Positions 53,735-62,505 of a stretch of 64,000 bases of DNA are shown here, piece after piece (the stretch's first letter is position 1; every line of letters begins with the position of its first letter). Source of the stretch: Microbacterium abyssi (lineage in GTDB: Bacteria; Actinomycetota; Actinomycetes; Actinomycetales; Microbacteriaceae); assembly GCF_015277895.1 (NCBI RefSeq), contig NZ_CP063815.1, positions 2,852,001-2,916,000 of the forward strand. The letters run 5' to 3'. The position numbers and the translations under genes are program-made. The notes under the pieces are model-generated. The model was not told the origin of the DNA, did not search any database, and was given only the letters and a program-made list of their open reading frames with translations.

Positions 53735-53766
53735 GAAAATAGGACGCACGCCGCCCGGGCACCCGA

Positions 53767-53772
53767 TACCGT
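53767..53772 (+). promoter_or_regulatory. -10 box of a leaderless promoter (MarR gene)
   Basis: TACCGT is followed by seven bases and the GTG start at 53780; no Shine-Dalgarno sequence is visible. Confidence 0.4.
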
Positions 53773-53779
53773 AGAGACC

Positions 53780-54316
53780 GTGCCACGTCCCCGTCCTCTC
53801 CCGATCGATCCGCTGGCCGAGGCCAAGCGGCAGTGGCTCGCGCACGGGTGGACGGATGCCGCCGACGGCATGACCGCCGTCGTCTCCGTCATGCGCGCAC
53901 AGCAGCTTCTTCTCGCCCGGGTGGATGCTGCGCTGAAGCCCTTCGCGCTTTCGTTCGCGAGGTACGAGATGCTGCGGCTGCTCGCGTTCAGCCGATCGGG
54001 CAGCCTCCCGCTGTCGAGCGTGGTCGCGCGCCTGCAGGTGCACGCCACGACCGTCACAAGCACGGCGGAGCGTCTGGTGCGCGATGGGTTGATCCTGCGC
54101 GAGCCGCATCCTCACGATGGTCGTGCCGCCATGCTCAGCCTCACCGACGCCGGTCGGGATCTCGTCGAGCGCGCCACAGCGGCGCTCAACAGTCAGGTGT
54201 TCAGCGCCCCGGGCATGAGTGCAGAGGACACCACCGGTCTCGTCGGGATCGTCGCCCGGCTGCGCCGGGATGCCGGGGACTTCACCGAGCCGCGTCCACA
54301 GCCGGACCCGCTCTGA
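53780..54316 (+). CDS. MarR-family transcriptional regulator
   Basis: This 178-residue protein has a central winged helix: FARYEMLRLLAFSRSGSLPLSSVVARLQVHATTVTSTAERLVRDGLILREPHPHDGRAAMLSLTDAG (about 60-125). This includes the DGR beta-wing typical of MarR. The N-terminal helix has HGWTDAADGM. A -10-like TACCGT seven bases before the GTG suggests a leaderless start. Divergent from the amylopullulanase, it may regulate that gene, itself or the following SRPBCC gene; no operator is identified with confidence. Confidence 0.83.
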   Translation: MPRPRPLPIDPLAEAKRQWLAHGWTDAADGMTAVVSVMRAQQLLLARVDAALKPFALSFARYEMLRLLAFSRSGSLPLSSVVARLQVHATTVTSTAERLVRDGLILREPHPHDGRAAMLSLTDAGRDLVERATAALNSQVFSAPGMSAEDTTGLVGIVARLRRDAGDFTEPRPQPDPL

Positions 54317-54329
54317 TCGTGCCCTCCTG

Positions 54330-54788
54330 ATGCCAGAGTTCACGCTCGAGCGCGTGATCCGGGCCGCGCCCGCCGAGGTGTTCGCGGCTTCCATCGATCC
54401 CGCGCTCCACGTCGAGTCGATGGCGCGCTACGGCGAGACGATGGTGGACGGCCCCGAGGGCGGCGTCTTCACCGAGGGCTCGACGGTCACGTGGCGCGCG
54501 CGCCATTTCGGCATCACGTTCCGCCTGACCTCGATGGTGTTCAGCATCGATCCGCCGTACCGGTTCTCCGATCGACAGATCAGGGGTCCATTCGGCGCCT
54601 TCCATCACGATCATGTCTTCCTCGAGCATCCTGACGGCACGCTCATGCGGGATACCATCACGTTCCACTCGCCGTTCGGGCCGCTCGGCGCGCTCGTCGA
54701 CCGGCTCTTCATGCGCGAGTACCTGCGCCGGCTGATCGAAGAACGCAACCGCGTTATGGCCGTTTCGGTCGAGGGTCGACGCGCGTAA
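54330..54788 (+). CDS. SRPBCC (START/Bet v1-like) family protein
   Basis: This 152-residue protein begins MPEFTLERVIRAAPAEVFAASIDPALHVESMARYGE, the strand-helix opening of the SRPBCC ligand-binding fold, and ends in the long C-terminal helix GALVDRLFMREYLRRLIEERNRVM. This is the cyclase/dehydrase-like group of small-molecule-binding proteins. It follows the MarR gene by 13 bases and is probably co-transcribed. The ligand is unknown. Confidence 0.8.
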   Translation: MPEFTLERVIRAAPAEVFAASIDPALHVESMARYGETMVDGPEGGVFTEGSTVTWRARHFGITFRLTSMVFSIDPPYRFSDRQIRGPFGAFHHDHVFLEHPDGTLMRDTITFHSPFGPLGALVDRLFMREYLRRLIEERNRVMAVSVEGRRA

Positions 54789-54791
54789 TCT
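54786..54791 (+). promoter_or_regulatory. -10 box of a leaderless promoter (YdeI-like gene)
   Basis: TAATCT overlaps the preceding stop codon and is followed by seven bases and ATG 54799 without a Shine-Dalgarno site. Confidence 0.4.
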
Positions 54792-54798
54792 GATCGCT

Positions 54799-55242
54799 AT
54801 GCCCGAATTGCATCTCACCACCACACTCGAAGGCCGCGGCCCGGCGGCGGCGATCGTCCTCACCGATGAGCAGGTCGCCGAGCTCGGCGCAGGCAAAGCG
54901 TTTCCGGTGGTCGTCGACTTCGGTGACCGCAGCATACGCCTCCGCCTGTCCCGCATGGGCGGCCAGAATCTGATCGGATTCAGCAAGGCGGCCCGCGCCG
55001 AGGCGGGGGTGGAGTCCGGCGAGCAGGTCGAGGTGACGATCCGCGTCGACGCGGACGAGCGCGTGATCGAGATTCCGCCTGCGCTGGCCGAGGCACTGGA
55101 TGCCGATCCCGCCGTTCGCGCGGCATTCGAGAATCTCGCGCCGTCCAAGCGCAAAGAGATGGCCCGGCAGATCGCAGAGGCGAAGCAGGACGAGACGCGG
55201 GACCGGCGGCTCGAGAAGGTTCTCGCCGCCCTGCGCGGTTGA
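54799..55242 (+). CDS. DUF1905/YdeI (OmdA-like) domain protein
   Basis: This 147-residue protein has an N-terminal DUF1905 half (LHLTTTLEGRGPAAAIVLTDEQVAEL ... RLRLSRMGGQNLIGFSKAAR) and a C-terminal YdeI/OmpD-associated helix AFENLAPSKRKEMARQIAEAKQDETRDRRLEKVLAALR. Such proteins are common and poorly understood; a stress or cell-envelope link has been suggested for relatives. It is placed after the SRPBCC gene with its own possible promoter. Confidence 0.8.
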   Translation: MPELHLTTTLEGRGPAAAIVLTDEQVAELGAGKAFPVVVDFGDRSIRLRLSRMGGQNLIGFSKAARAEAGVESGEQVEVTIRVDADERVIEIPPALAEALDADPAVRAAFENLAPSKRKEMARQIAEAKQDETRDRRLEKVLAALRG

Positions 55243-55272
55243 TCGGCTGCACGGACGGCTGGAGACATGCAC

Positions 55273-55328
55273 GGATGGCTGGCGAACGTCGTCGATCCGC
55301 CAGCCACCCGTTCAGCCGCCAGCCATCC
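55273..55328. repeat. Inverted repeat between convergent genes
   Basis: GGATGGCTGGCG (55273-55284) pairs with CGCCAGCCATCC (55317-55328) across a 32-base loop. It lies between the YdeI-like gene and the enoyl-CoA hydratase and could serve as a terminator. A short direct repeat (TGCACGGAyGGCTGG) precedes it. Confidence 0.45.
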
Positions 55329-55342
55329 GCCCGAGACGACAC

Positions 55343-56119
55343 CTACCGGTTCGTGAAGTTCGGTGCCCGCTTCTCGCGGAAGGCCGACATGCCCTCCTTC
55401 TGGTCCGCCGTGTCGAAGAGGCCGGCGAACGCCTGCTTCTCGTGGGCGAGCCCCTCAGCGAGGGTCGTCTCCATGGCGGCATCCAGCGCAGCCTTCGCCG
55501 CGTACAGGCTCGGCAGTCCCTTCGACGCGATCGTCTCGGCGAGCTTCGTCGCCTCGTCGAGCAGATCGGATGCCGGCACCACTCGCGATACGAGCCCGGC
55601 ACGCTCCGCCTCCTCGGCGCCCATCATGCGGCCGGAGAGTATGAGTTCGGCAGCCTTGTAATACCCGATCGCGCGGATGAGACGCTGCGTGCCGCCCATG
55701 CCCGGGATGACACCGAGGTTGATCTCGGGCTGACCGAACTTCGCGGTGTCGGCGGCGAGGATGACATCGCACATCATCGCCAGCTCGCACCCGCCACCGA
55801 GCGCGAAGCCGGAGACGGCCGCGATGACCGGTGTGCGCACCGCGGCGAAATCGCTCCAGGCCCCGAAGTGATCGGTGGCGAGCATGTCGGATGCCGACAT
55901 GCCCTCCATCTCCTTGATGTCAGCCCCGGCGGCGAACGCCTTCTCGGAACCCGTGATGACGATCGCGCCGATGCCGTCATCGGCGTCGAAAGCGACCGCG
56001 GCCGCGGTGACTTCGTCGGCGACCTGTCCGTTCAGTGCGTTCAGCGCCTGCGGGCGATTCAGGGTGATCCAGCCGACGCGTCCGCGCTGCTCGACAAGGA
56101 TGGTCTCGTACTCGGTCAT
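55343..56119 (-). CDS. Short-chain enoyl-CoA hydratase
   Basis: This 258-residue crotonase has [12 protein letters not shown] and [15 protein letters not shown] oxyanion-hole blocks and the catalytic glutamates in [18 protein letters not shown]. It is typical of EchA8-like/crotonase enzymes. As the last gene of the mmsA-acyl-CoA dehydrogenase-mmsB operon, it probably hydrates methacrylyl-CoA in valine degradation, 41 bases after mmsB. Confidence 0.88.
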   Translation of the reverse strand: MTEYETILVEQRGRVGWITLNRPQALNALNGQVADEVTAAAVAFDADDGIGAIVITGSEKAFAAGADIKEMEGMSASDMLATDHFGAWSDFAAVRTPVIAAVSGFALGGGCELAMMCDVILAADTAKFGQPEINLGVIPGMGGTQRLIRAIGYYKAAELILSGRMMGAEEAERAGLVSRVVPASDLLDEATKLAETIASKGLPSLYAAKAALDAAMETTLAEGLAHEKQAFAGLFDTADQKEGMSAFREKRAPNFTNR

Positions 56120-56160
56120 CTATGACTCCTCACGTCCGGGTACAGTCTGCCCGAAGCCGG

Positions 56161-57048
56161 TCAGACGTTCCCATCGCGGATGTCGGTGATGATGCCGGAG
56201 AAGTCGCGACCGGCGCCGTCGCCAGCGGCGAAGGCCGCGTACAGCTCCTGCGCGAGCCGGCCCATCTTCGCGTCTGTAGAGGTCTGCTCGATCGCCTGCA
56301 GCGCGAGACCGAGGTCCTTCGCCATGAGCGCACCGGCGAACCCGGGCTGGTAGTCGCGATTCGCAGGACTCGTCGGCACCGGCCCCGGCACCGGGCAGTT
56401 GGTCGTCAGAGACCAGCACTGCCCAGACGCCTGTGAGACGACGTCGAACAGGGCCTGATGCTCGAGCCCGAGCCGCTCCCCGAGCACGAACGCCTCGGCG
56501 ACCGCGATCTGCGACACCGCGAGCACCATGTTGTTGCAGACCTTCGCGGCCTGCCCGAGCCCTGGCCCGCCGCAGTGCACGATGCGCTTGCCCATCACCT
56601 CGAGCAGCGGGAGGGCCGCGGCGAAGTCGTCATCCGCCCCGCCGACCATGAACGCGAGTGTGCCGTTCTCGGCCCCGACGACACCGCCAGAGACCGGCGC
56701 ATCGATGTTGCGATGCCCGGCCTCGACAGCCAGTGCATGCGCGGTCTGCGCTTCATCGACGGCGATCGTGGATGACTCGATGAACAGGGTGCCGGGGCGC
56801 GCCGCTGCGAGCAGCCCGCCCTGGTACGCGTCGAGAACGTGCCTGCCGGCGGGGAACATCGTGATGACGACGTCCGCGTCGGCTGCAGCATCCGCCCCGC
56901 TCGACGCGATCGGGATGCCGGCCGCGCGGGCCGCCTCGATCGCAGCCGGAACCGGATCAAAGCCCCGCACCTCGTGGCCCGCAACGACGAGATTCCTGGC
57001 CATCGGCAGCCCCATATGGCCGAGGCCGAGGAATGCGATGCGCGTCAT
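56161..57048 (-). CDS. mmsB: 3-Hydroxyisobutyrate dehydrogenase
   Basis: This 295-residue beta-hydroxyacid dehydrogenase starts at ATG 57048 overlapping the previous stop. It has GLGHMGLPMARN (8-19), DAPVSGGVVGAENGTL, the catalytic lysine in GPGLGQAAKVCNN, and a C-terminal KDLGLALQ. It oxidises 3-hydroxyisobutyrate to methylmalonate semialdehyde, the substrate of MmsA in the same operon. Confidence 0.9.
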   Translation of the reverse strand: MTRIAFLGLGHMGLPMARNLVVAGHEVRGFDPVPAAIEAARAAGIPIASSGADAAADADVVITMFPAGRHVLDAYQGGLLAAARPGTLFIESSTIAVDEAQTAHALAVEAGHRNIDAPVSGGVVGAENGTLAFMVGGADDDFAAALPLLEVMGKRIVHCGGPGLGQAAKVCNNMVLAVSQIAVAEAFVLGERLGLEHQALFDVVSQASGQCWSLTTNCPVPGPVPTSPANRDYQPGFAGALMAKDLGLALQAIEQTSTDAKMGRLAQELYAAFAAGDGAGRDFSGIITDIRDGNV

Positions 57049-58223
57049 GATGCCCTCCTCATGGTGGCGGATCCTGAGGGACGCAGCATCTCGCGTCCGA
57101 CGATGAGTCGCATGATCTCGTTCGTCCCCTCCAAGATCTGATGGACGCGCAGATCGCGCACCACCCTCTCGATCCCGTAGTCCTGCAGGTAGCCGTAGCC
57201 ACCGTGCAGCTGCAGAGCGCGATTGGCGACGTCGAACCCGGCATCCGTCGCGAAGCGCTTGGCCATCGCGCAGCGCATCGTGGCATCCGGAGCGTGCTCG
57301 TCGACCGCCTGCGCCCCGTCTCGAACCATGAGGCGCGCGGCCTGGAGATCGGTGCGCATGTCGGCGATCTGGAAGAGGATCGACTGCTTCTCGGCGAGAG
57401 GCTCGCCGAACGCGATGCGCTCGTGCACGTACTGCACGGCGCGGTCGAGCGCCCATTGAGCCCCGCCGAGCGAACAGGCGGCGATGTTCAGACGCCCGCC
57501 GTTGAGGGCGGACATCGCGATCGCGAAACCGCGTCCTTCGTCGCCGAGCATGGCGGATGCCGGCACCCGGACGCCGTCGAGGATCACCTGACGCGTCGGC
57601 TGTGCGTGCCAGCCCATCTTCTTCTCGAGGGCGCCGAAGCTCAGGCCCGGGGCAGCCGCGGGGACGAGGAAGGCGCTGATGCCGCTCGCACCGCTGCCGG
57701 CGTCGCCGGTGCGCGCCATGACGATGTACACGCCCGACTCGCCCGCGCCGGAAATGAACTGCTTCACACCGCTGATCTCGTACTCGTCTCCATCACGGAC
57801 TGCCCGCGTCGCGAGGGCCGCCGCGTCGGAACCGGCACCCGGCTCGGTCAGACAATAGCTGCCGAACTCCGACATGGCGGTGAGCTGCGGCAGCCACTCG
57901 CCGCGCTGAGTCTCGTCACCGTAGCTGTCGATCATCCACACCACCATGTTGTGGATCGAGATGAAGGCGGCGACCGCTGGATCCCCCTTGGCGAGCTCCT
58001 CGAAGATCGCGACGGTGTCCGTGCGGCTGAGCCCTGTACCGCCGAACTCCTCGCCGACGTAGATGCCTCCGAGCCCGAGGTCGCCGCCGCGCTGCAGCGC
58101 GTCGCGCGGGAAGATGTGCTTCTCGTCGCGCTCCGAGGCGTACGGGGCGAGTTCGGTCTCGGCATACTCGCGGACGGCGCCGAGGATCGCCTCGCGCTCA
58201 TCAACTGTCGTGACAGTGGTCAT
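57045..58223 (-). CDS. Acyl-CoA dehydrogenase (isobutyryl-CoA dehydrogenase-like)
   Basis: This 392-residue dehydrogenase has [40 protein letters not shown], the catalytic Glu region YGIERVVRDLRVHQILEGTNEIMRLIVGREML and LHGGYGYLQDY. Its position between mmsA and mmsB points to isobutyryl-CoA (ACAD8-like) specificity. It has no close relation to the steroid dehydrogenases. It lies eight bases after mmsA and overlaps mmsB by four. Confidence 0.87.
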   Translation of the reverse strand: MTTVTTVDEREAILGAVREYAETELAPYASERDEKHIFPRDALQRGGDLGLGGIYVGEEFGGTGLSRTDTVAIFEELAKGDPAVAAFISIHNMVVWMIDSYGDETQRGEWLPQLTAMSEFGSYCLTEPGAGSDAAALATRAVRDGDEYEISGVKQFISGAGESGVYIVMARTGDAGSGASGISAFLVPAAAPGLSFGALEKKMGWHAQPTRQVILDGVRVPASAMLGDEGRGFAIAMSALNGGRLNIAACSLGGAQWALDRAVQYVHERIAFGEPLAEKQSILFQIADMRTDLQAARLMVRDGAQAVDEHAPDATMRCAMAKRFATDAGFDVANRALQLHGGYGYLQDYGIERVVRDLRVHQILEGTNEIMRLIVGREMLRPSGSATMRRAS

Positions 58224-58231
58224 CGCAGCTC

Positions 58232-59734
58232 CTAGTGCATGGTCGGGATGACGAAGCTGGCGCCCTCGCGCACGCCGTGCGCGGGCCAGCGGCTCGTCAC
58301 CGTCTTGGTCTTGGTGTAGAAGCGAAAGGCGTCGGCGCCGTGCTGGTTGAGGTCACCGAAGCCGGACTTCTTCCAGCCGCCGAAAGTGAAGTAGGCGATC
58401 GGCACCGGAATCGGCACGTTGACGCCGACCATGCCGACGTTCACCCGGGCGGTGAAGTCACGCGCGGCGTCTCCGTCGCGCGTGAAGATCGCCACGCCGT
58501 TTCCGAGTTCATGATCGGATGCCATCGCCAGCGCCTGCTCGTAATCGTTCGCCCTGGCGATGACGAGCACCGGTCCGAAGACCTCCTCGCGGTAGATCGA
58601 CATGTCGGTGGTGACGTCGTCGAACAGTGTCGGGCCGAGATAGAAGCCCTCCTCATGTCCTTCGACGGAGAATCCGCGACCGTCGGCGAGCAGGGTGGCG
58701 CCGGCATCCACGCCCTGTTGGATGTAGCCCTCGACGCGCTCGACGGCCGCGCGGCTGACGAGCGGGCCGTAGTCGATGCCGTCTGCGAGCGAAGGCCCGA
58801 CGCGCAGGTGCTGCACGCGCTCGGTGAGCTTCGCGGCGAGCGCGTCGGCGGTGTCCTTCCCGACCGGGACGGCGACGGAGATCGCCATGCAGCGCTCGCC
58901 GGCCGAGCCGTAACCGGACCCGATGAGCGCGTCGGCGACCTGGTCGAGGTCTGCGTCGGGCATCACGATCATGTGGTTCTTCGCGCCGCCGAAGCACTGC
59001 GCGCGCTTACCGTGCGCTGTCGCGGTCGTGTAGATGTACTCCGCGATCGGCGTCGAGCCGACGAAGCCGATGGCCTTGATCCGGTCGTCGGTGAGCAGCG
59101 TGTCGACGGCCTCCTTGTCGCCGTGCACGACGTTGAAGATGCCGGCGGGGAGCCCGGCCTCGAGGAACAGCTCGGCGAGACGCACGGGAACCGAGGGATC
59201 GCGCTCGCTGGGCTTGAGGACGAATGCGTTCCCCGCGGCGATGGCCGGACCGGCCTTCCACAGCGGGATCATGGCCGGGAAGTTGAACGGCGTGATCCCG
59301 GCGACGACGCCGAGCGGCTGTCGCATCGAGTAGACGTCGATGCCGGTGCCGGCCTCGGTGGAGTATTCGCCCTTGAGCAGGTGCGGGGCGCCGGCAGCGA
59401 ACTCGATCACCTCGAGGCCGCGCTGGATGTCGCCCTTCGCGTCCTCGAGCGTCTTGCCGTGCTCGCTGGAGAGGAGCTTCGCGATCGACGCCATCTCGCG
59501 GTTCACGAGATCGAGGAAGCGCAGCAGCACGCGGGCGCGCTTCTGCGGGTTGGTCGCCGCCCACGCGGGTTGCGCCGCCTCGGCGTTGCCGATCACGCGG
59601 CGGACTTCGTCGGCCGAGGCCAGCGGCACGCGAGCCTGCACGGCGCCGGTGCTCGGATCGAGCACATCGCTGAAGCGTCCGGCATCCGGAGCGATGAGCG
59701 ATCCGCCTATGAAATGTGGGATTGTGCGAGTCAT
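58232..59734 (-). CDS. mmsA: Methylmalonate-semialdehyde dehydrogenase (CoA-acylating)
   Basis: This 500-residue CoA-dependent aldehyde dehydrogenase (ALDH6) has the hallmark MRQPLGVVAGITPFNFPAMIP, the QCFGGAKNHMIVMPDAD block and catalytic Cys in GYGSAGERCMAISV. ATG 59734 has AAGGGA nine bases upstream. It converts methylmalonate semialdehyde to propionyl-CoA. First gene of the valine operon; the product joins steroid-derived propionyl-CoA for the methylcitrate cycle at the end of the window. Confidence 0.92.
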   Translation of the reverse strand: MTRTIPHFIGGSLIAPDAGRFSDVLDPSTGAVQARVPLASADEVRRVIGNAEAAQPAWAATNPQKRARVLLRFLDLVNREMASIAKLLSSEHGKTLEDAKGDIQRGLEVIEFAAGAPHLLKGEYSTEAGTGIDVYSMRQPLGVVAGITPFNFPAMIPLWKAGPAIAAGNAFVLKPSERDPSVPVRLAELFLEAGLPAGIFNVVHGDKEAVDTLLTDDRIKAIGFVGSTPIAEYIYTTATAHGKRAQCFGGAKNHMIVMPDADLDQVADALIGSGYGSAGERCMAISVAVPVGKDTADALAAKLTERVQHLRVGPSLADGIDYGPLVSRAAVERVEGYIQQGVDAGATLLADGRGFSVEGHEEGFYLGPTLFDDVTTDMSIYREEVFGPVLVIARANDYEQALAMASDHELGNGVAIFTRDGDAARDFTARVNVGMVGVNVPIPVPIAYFTFGGWKKSGFGDLNQHGADAFRFYTKTKTVTSRWPAHGVREGASFVIPTMH

Positions 59735-59961
59735 TTTGTGCTGTCCCTTCACGCCATCATTGGCGTGATGTCCAGATTACTCGGCATCCCAGAGATTTAC
59801 TAGGGTGTCCTTGCAATTACGGGAAAGCACCCCTTCCCGTTGTTCCGCGCGCGTTCACCGCCCGGACACTTTCAACGCGTACAACTTCTCTTGCGCGGAG
59901 CGACTCAGACCGGATCGGGTAGTCAGAAGCTTTCCGCGCATCGGTGAGCATGGCTCCCGAA

Positions 59962-59995
59962 AAGACCCCCGCCGAATCGGGTCGGCGGGGGTCTT
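59962..59995 (-). terminator. Intrinsic terminator of the ScyD-like gene
   Basis: A 14-bp stem (AAGACCCCCGCCGA and complement) with a 6-base loop is followed on the minus strand by TTTTC. It lies 19 bases downstream of the stop at 60014. The rest of the 279-base gap to mmsA shows no gene. Confidence 0.85.
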
Positions 59996-60013
59996 ATCTT
60001 GTGCGGTGTCGAT

Positions 60014-61108
60014 TCAGCGGACGATGTTGCCGTTCACGTGCACCTTGCCCTTGGCGATACTGACGATCGTCCCCGGTCCGCCGGTGAGGTCCATCGTCGC
60101 CGCCCATACGGTGCCATTGGATGCGACCGCCACTGAGAGCGCCCCGTTGAGTGCGGCGTACGGCGACGCAGCGCCGTCGGTGACCTTGGTCACGCCGGCG
60201 CCGAACAGCTCAGCGACGTAGACGTCTTTGCCCTTGACCGCTGCGCTCGTCGGACCGGACAGTCCGGATACGAGCTGTGTGACCGTTCCGCTGGAGGCGT
60301 CGACCTGCCACAATGCGCCCTGCGAGGCGCTCTCGCCCGGAAATCCCGGCAGCGTCGTGACGTAGATCGTGTTGCCGCTGCCGACAGTGATGCCGGTAGG
60401 CACCGGTTCCACGTAATAGGTGTCACCAGCCGCGCACGCGGGGAGGCCGAGCATTCCAGCGGTCTCGGCCGTGAGCGTCACCGGCACCGGCGGCAGCACG
60501 GCCAGCGTGCTTATCCGGCCCGAATCCGTCACCCTCATCACGGTGTTGGCGCCCGCGTCGGCGACCAGCCACTCGCCCTTCCACGACGCGACGTTGTACG
60601 CGTGCGCGTCGACCAGGCCGGTATAGCTGAGCGGAGCACCACCTGTCGCCTCGACGACGCACGGGTTCGGATCGGTGATGCCGTAGGTGCTCGCGGCGTC
60701 AGGGTTGTTCGCAACCTCGTAGGCATGCAGATCGGCGTAGACCGTCGTGCCCTTGGGGCCTCGGATGTTCAGCCCGCTCTCCAGGATCACCGGCGGTTCG
60801 GTGGAGCCGTCCTCGACCGAGGATCCCCATGCCATCGACGCGCCGCGGATCGCCAGTCCGGTGAGCCCGGGGATGCCCTCGACGACCGGGGCGATCTGTC
60901 CGTCGGGCTGCAACTGGCCGATGGTGCCGGTCGCACCGTCTGCGACGTACACGCGCGTGCCGTCGAGGGCGATGCTGAACGGCGCGCCGAGCTGCGTCGA
61001 CCATTCCTGTGGGGGCGGCGGTGCGGATGCTGCCGACGCGGCCGCCGGGAGAGAGAGGGCCAACGCTGCGGCAGCCGCCGCCGCGAGGACCGTTCGAGTG
61101 CTGCGCAT
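60014..61108 (-). CDS. Secreted ScyD/ScyE-family beta-propeller protein
   Basis: This 364-residue protein has a Sec signal peptide (MRSTRTVLAAAAAAALALSL, cleavage near ASAAS) and repeated NHL/SMP-30-like blades: PFSIALDGTRVYVADGATGTIGQLQPDG, AVKGKDVYVAELFGAGVTKVTDG and LSVAVASNGTVWAATMD. ScyD/ScyE-type proteins were named in cyanobacterial scytonemin clusters, but actinobacterial relatives are of unknown role. It is a single gene with its own terminator. Confidence 0.83.
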   Translation of the reverse strand: MRSTRTVLAAAAAAALALSLPAAASAASAPPPPQEWSTQLGAPFSIALDGTRVYVADGATGTIGQLQPDGQIAPVVEGIPGLTGLAIRGASMAWGSSVEDGSTEPPVILESGLNIRGPKGTTVYADLHAYEVANNPDAASTYGITDPNPCVVEATGGAPLSYTGLVDAHAYNVASWKGEWLVADAGANTVMRVTDSGRISTLAVLPPVPVTLTAETAGMLGLPACAAGDTYYVEPVPTGITVGSGNTIYVTTLPGFPGESASQGALWQVDASSGTVTQLVSGLSGPTSAAVKGKDVYVAELFGAGVTKVTDGAASPYAALNGALSVAVASNGTVWAATMDLTGGPGTIVSIAKGKVHVNGNIVR

Positions 61109-61204
61109 ACCTGTCTCCGATCTGGGTACGAGCCGTCCTCAGCGACGACCCATCCGGATTCTCTCCCGGAGCATGGCGGGTGCAATCGGGGATTCGCCCC
61201 GTCT

Positions 61205-61320
61205 TTAGCCGACTCGTCCCCCTTCTGGGCGGACCGGAGTCGTCGCCCCGGCGTCCGCCTCGCACATGGTCTGCAGCCCGTAGCGGCCGTCGATCTCCGC
61301 GAATGCCGTGATGTCGGGTT
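61205..61320 (-). pseudogene. Fossil of a thiolase 3' end
   Basis: On the minus strand, 61259-61288 encodes GRYGLQTMCE, identical to the C-terminal active-site segment of fadA6 in this window. It is preceded by ITAFAEID and followed by unrelated ADAGATTPVRP to a TAA at 61205. The Gly-rich GGGxAN and ERL end are lost, and no thiolase sequence lies upstream. It is best explained as the residue of a deleted thiolase gene. Confidence 0.65.
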
Positions 61321-61325
61321 AGCCT
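61320..61325 (+). promoter_or_regulatory. -10 box of a leaderless promoter (AI-2E gene)
   Basis: TAGCCT is followed by seven bases and ATG 61333, with no Shine-Dalgarno sequence. Confidence 0.5.
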
Positions 61326-61332
61326 GAGGCGC

Positions 61333-62487
61333 ATGGGACTGTTCCGGAAGGATCCTCAGCGAGTACGACTCGAGTCGCAGGATGTCGTGCTGAAAGCAAC
61401 TCGGGCGCCGTGGAGCCTCTGGACCGATAGCTTCGGCAGACTCAGCATTCGATCGATCCAGATCATCGTCGTGGTCATCGTCGCAGTCGCGATCATCTTC
61501 GCGTTTCAGCAACTCACGCTCGTCACGATCCCGCTCATGATCGCGCTGATCCTGTCCTGCGCATTCAATCCGGTGATGAGCTGGATGCGGCAACGCGGGG
61601 TGCCGTCGCTGCTGGCGACGATGATCACGCTTCTCGGGATCGTGGTGATCATGGGGGCACTCGGCTGGTTGATCGTGTGGGCCGTTCTCGACCAGTGGGA
61701 CGAGCTGTACTCCCAGGCGGAAGAAGGCTTCCAGCATCTACTCGCATGGCTGCAGACTCTGCCGTTCGATTTCCTCCAGCCGGATCAGATCGACGAATGG
61801 ATCGACACGCTCGTCGGATTCCTGACCAGCGCCCAGTTCGGCTCAGGTGCCATCGCCGGCGTCAGCGCCGTCGCCAGCTTCGTCACCGGCCTCGTGCTGA
61901 TGGTTACCGTCCTGTTCTTCTTCCTGAAGGACGGACCGCAGATGTGGGAGTTCCTGCTGCGCCCGTTTCACGGTCAGAGCTACGTCCGAGCCCGTCGCGT
62001 CGGTGACAAGACCGTGAGCACCCTCGGCTCCTACGTGCGCGGCACCGCGACCGTAGCCGCCGTGGACGCCGTGGGGATCCTCATCGGCCTGCTCATCTTG
62101 CAAGTTCCCCTCGCCATCCCTCTCGCTGTTCTGGTCTTCCTCCTCGCGTTCATCCCGATCGTTGGTGCGACCGTCGCCGGAATCCTCGCCGCGCTCGTCG
62201 CACTGGTGGCCAACGGCTGGGTGAACGCCCTCATCGTGGTCGGCATCGTCATACTCGTCAATCAACTCGAGGGCAACTTTCTGCAACCCTTCCTCATGGG
62301 ACGATCGATGAGGCTGCACGCGTTCGTCATTCTCGTCGCCCTGACCGTCGGAACAGTTCTCGGCGGAATCGTGGGGGCAGTTCTCGCCGTGCCGATCACC
62401 GCCGCCTTGTGGGGAGTGATCAAGGTCTGGGACGGACCGCAGCTTCCCGCACGATGGGCTCGGCCGAAACAGCCTGCGAGCAACTGA
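61333..62487 (+). CDS. AI-2E family (PerM-like) membrane protein
   Basis: This 384-residue protein has about eight transmembrane helices in the AI-2E/TqsA pattern: IIVVVIVAVAIIFAFQQL, MTVLFFFLKDGPQMWEFLLR, and the family signature FIPIVGATVAGILAALVAL and VNQLEGNFLQPFLMGRSMRLHAFVILVALTVG. Proposed functions include autoinducer or small-solute export. It is a single gene, apparently leaderless, with no link to its neighbours. Confidence 0.86.
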   Translation: MGLFRKDPQRVRLESQDVVLKATRAPWSLWTDSFGRLSIRSIQIIVVVIVAVAIIFAFQQLTLVTIPLMIALILSCAFNPVMSWMRQRGVPSLLATMITLLGIVVIMGALGWLIVWAVLDQWDELYSQAEEGFQHLLAWLQTLPFDFLQPDQIDEWIDTLVGFLTSAQFGSGAIAGVSAVASFVTGLVLMVTVLFFFLKDGPQMWEFLLRPFHGQSYVRARRVGDKTVSTLGSYVRGTATVAAVDAVGILIGLLILQVPLAIPLAVLVFLLAFIPIVGATVAGILAALVALVANGWVNALIVVGIVILVNQLEGNFLQPFLMGRSMRLHAFVILVALTVGTVLGGIVGAVLAVPITAALWGVIKVWDGPQLPARWARPKQPASN

Positions 62488-62505
62488 GCACGCAGCGCTC
62501 CCGCA

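Noticed and set aside
58235-59803. Plus-strand 522-codon open frame
   Set aside because: It is antisense to mmsA; composition is that of a shadow frame.
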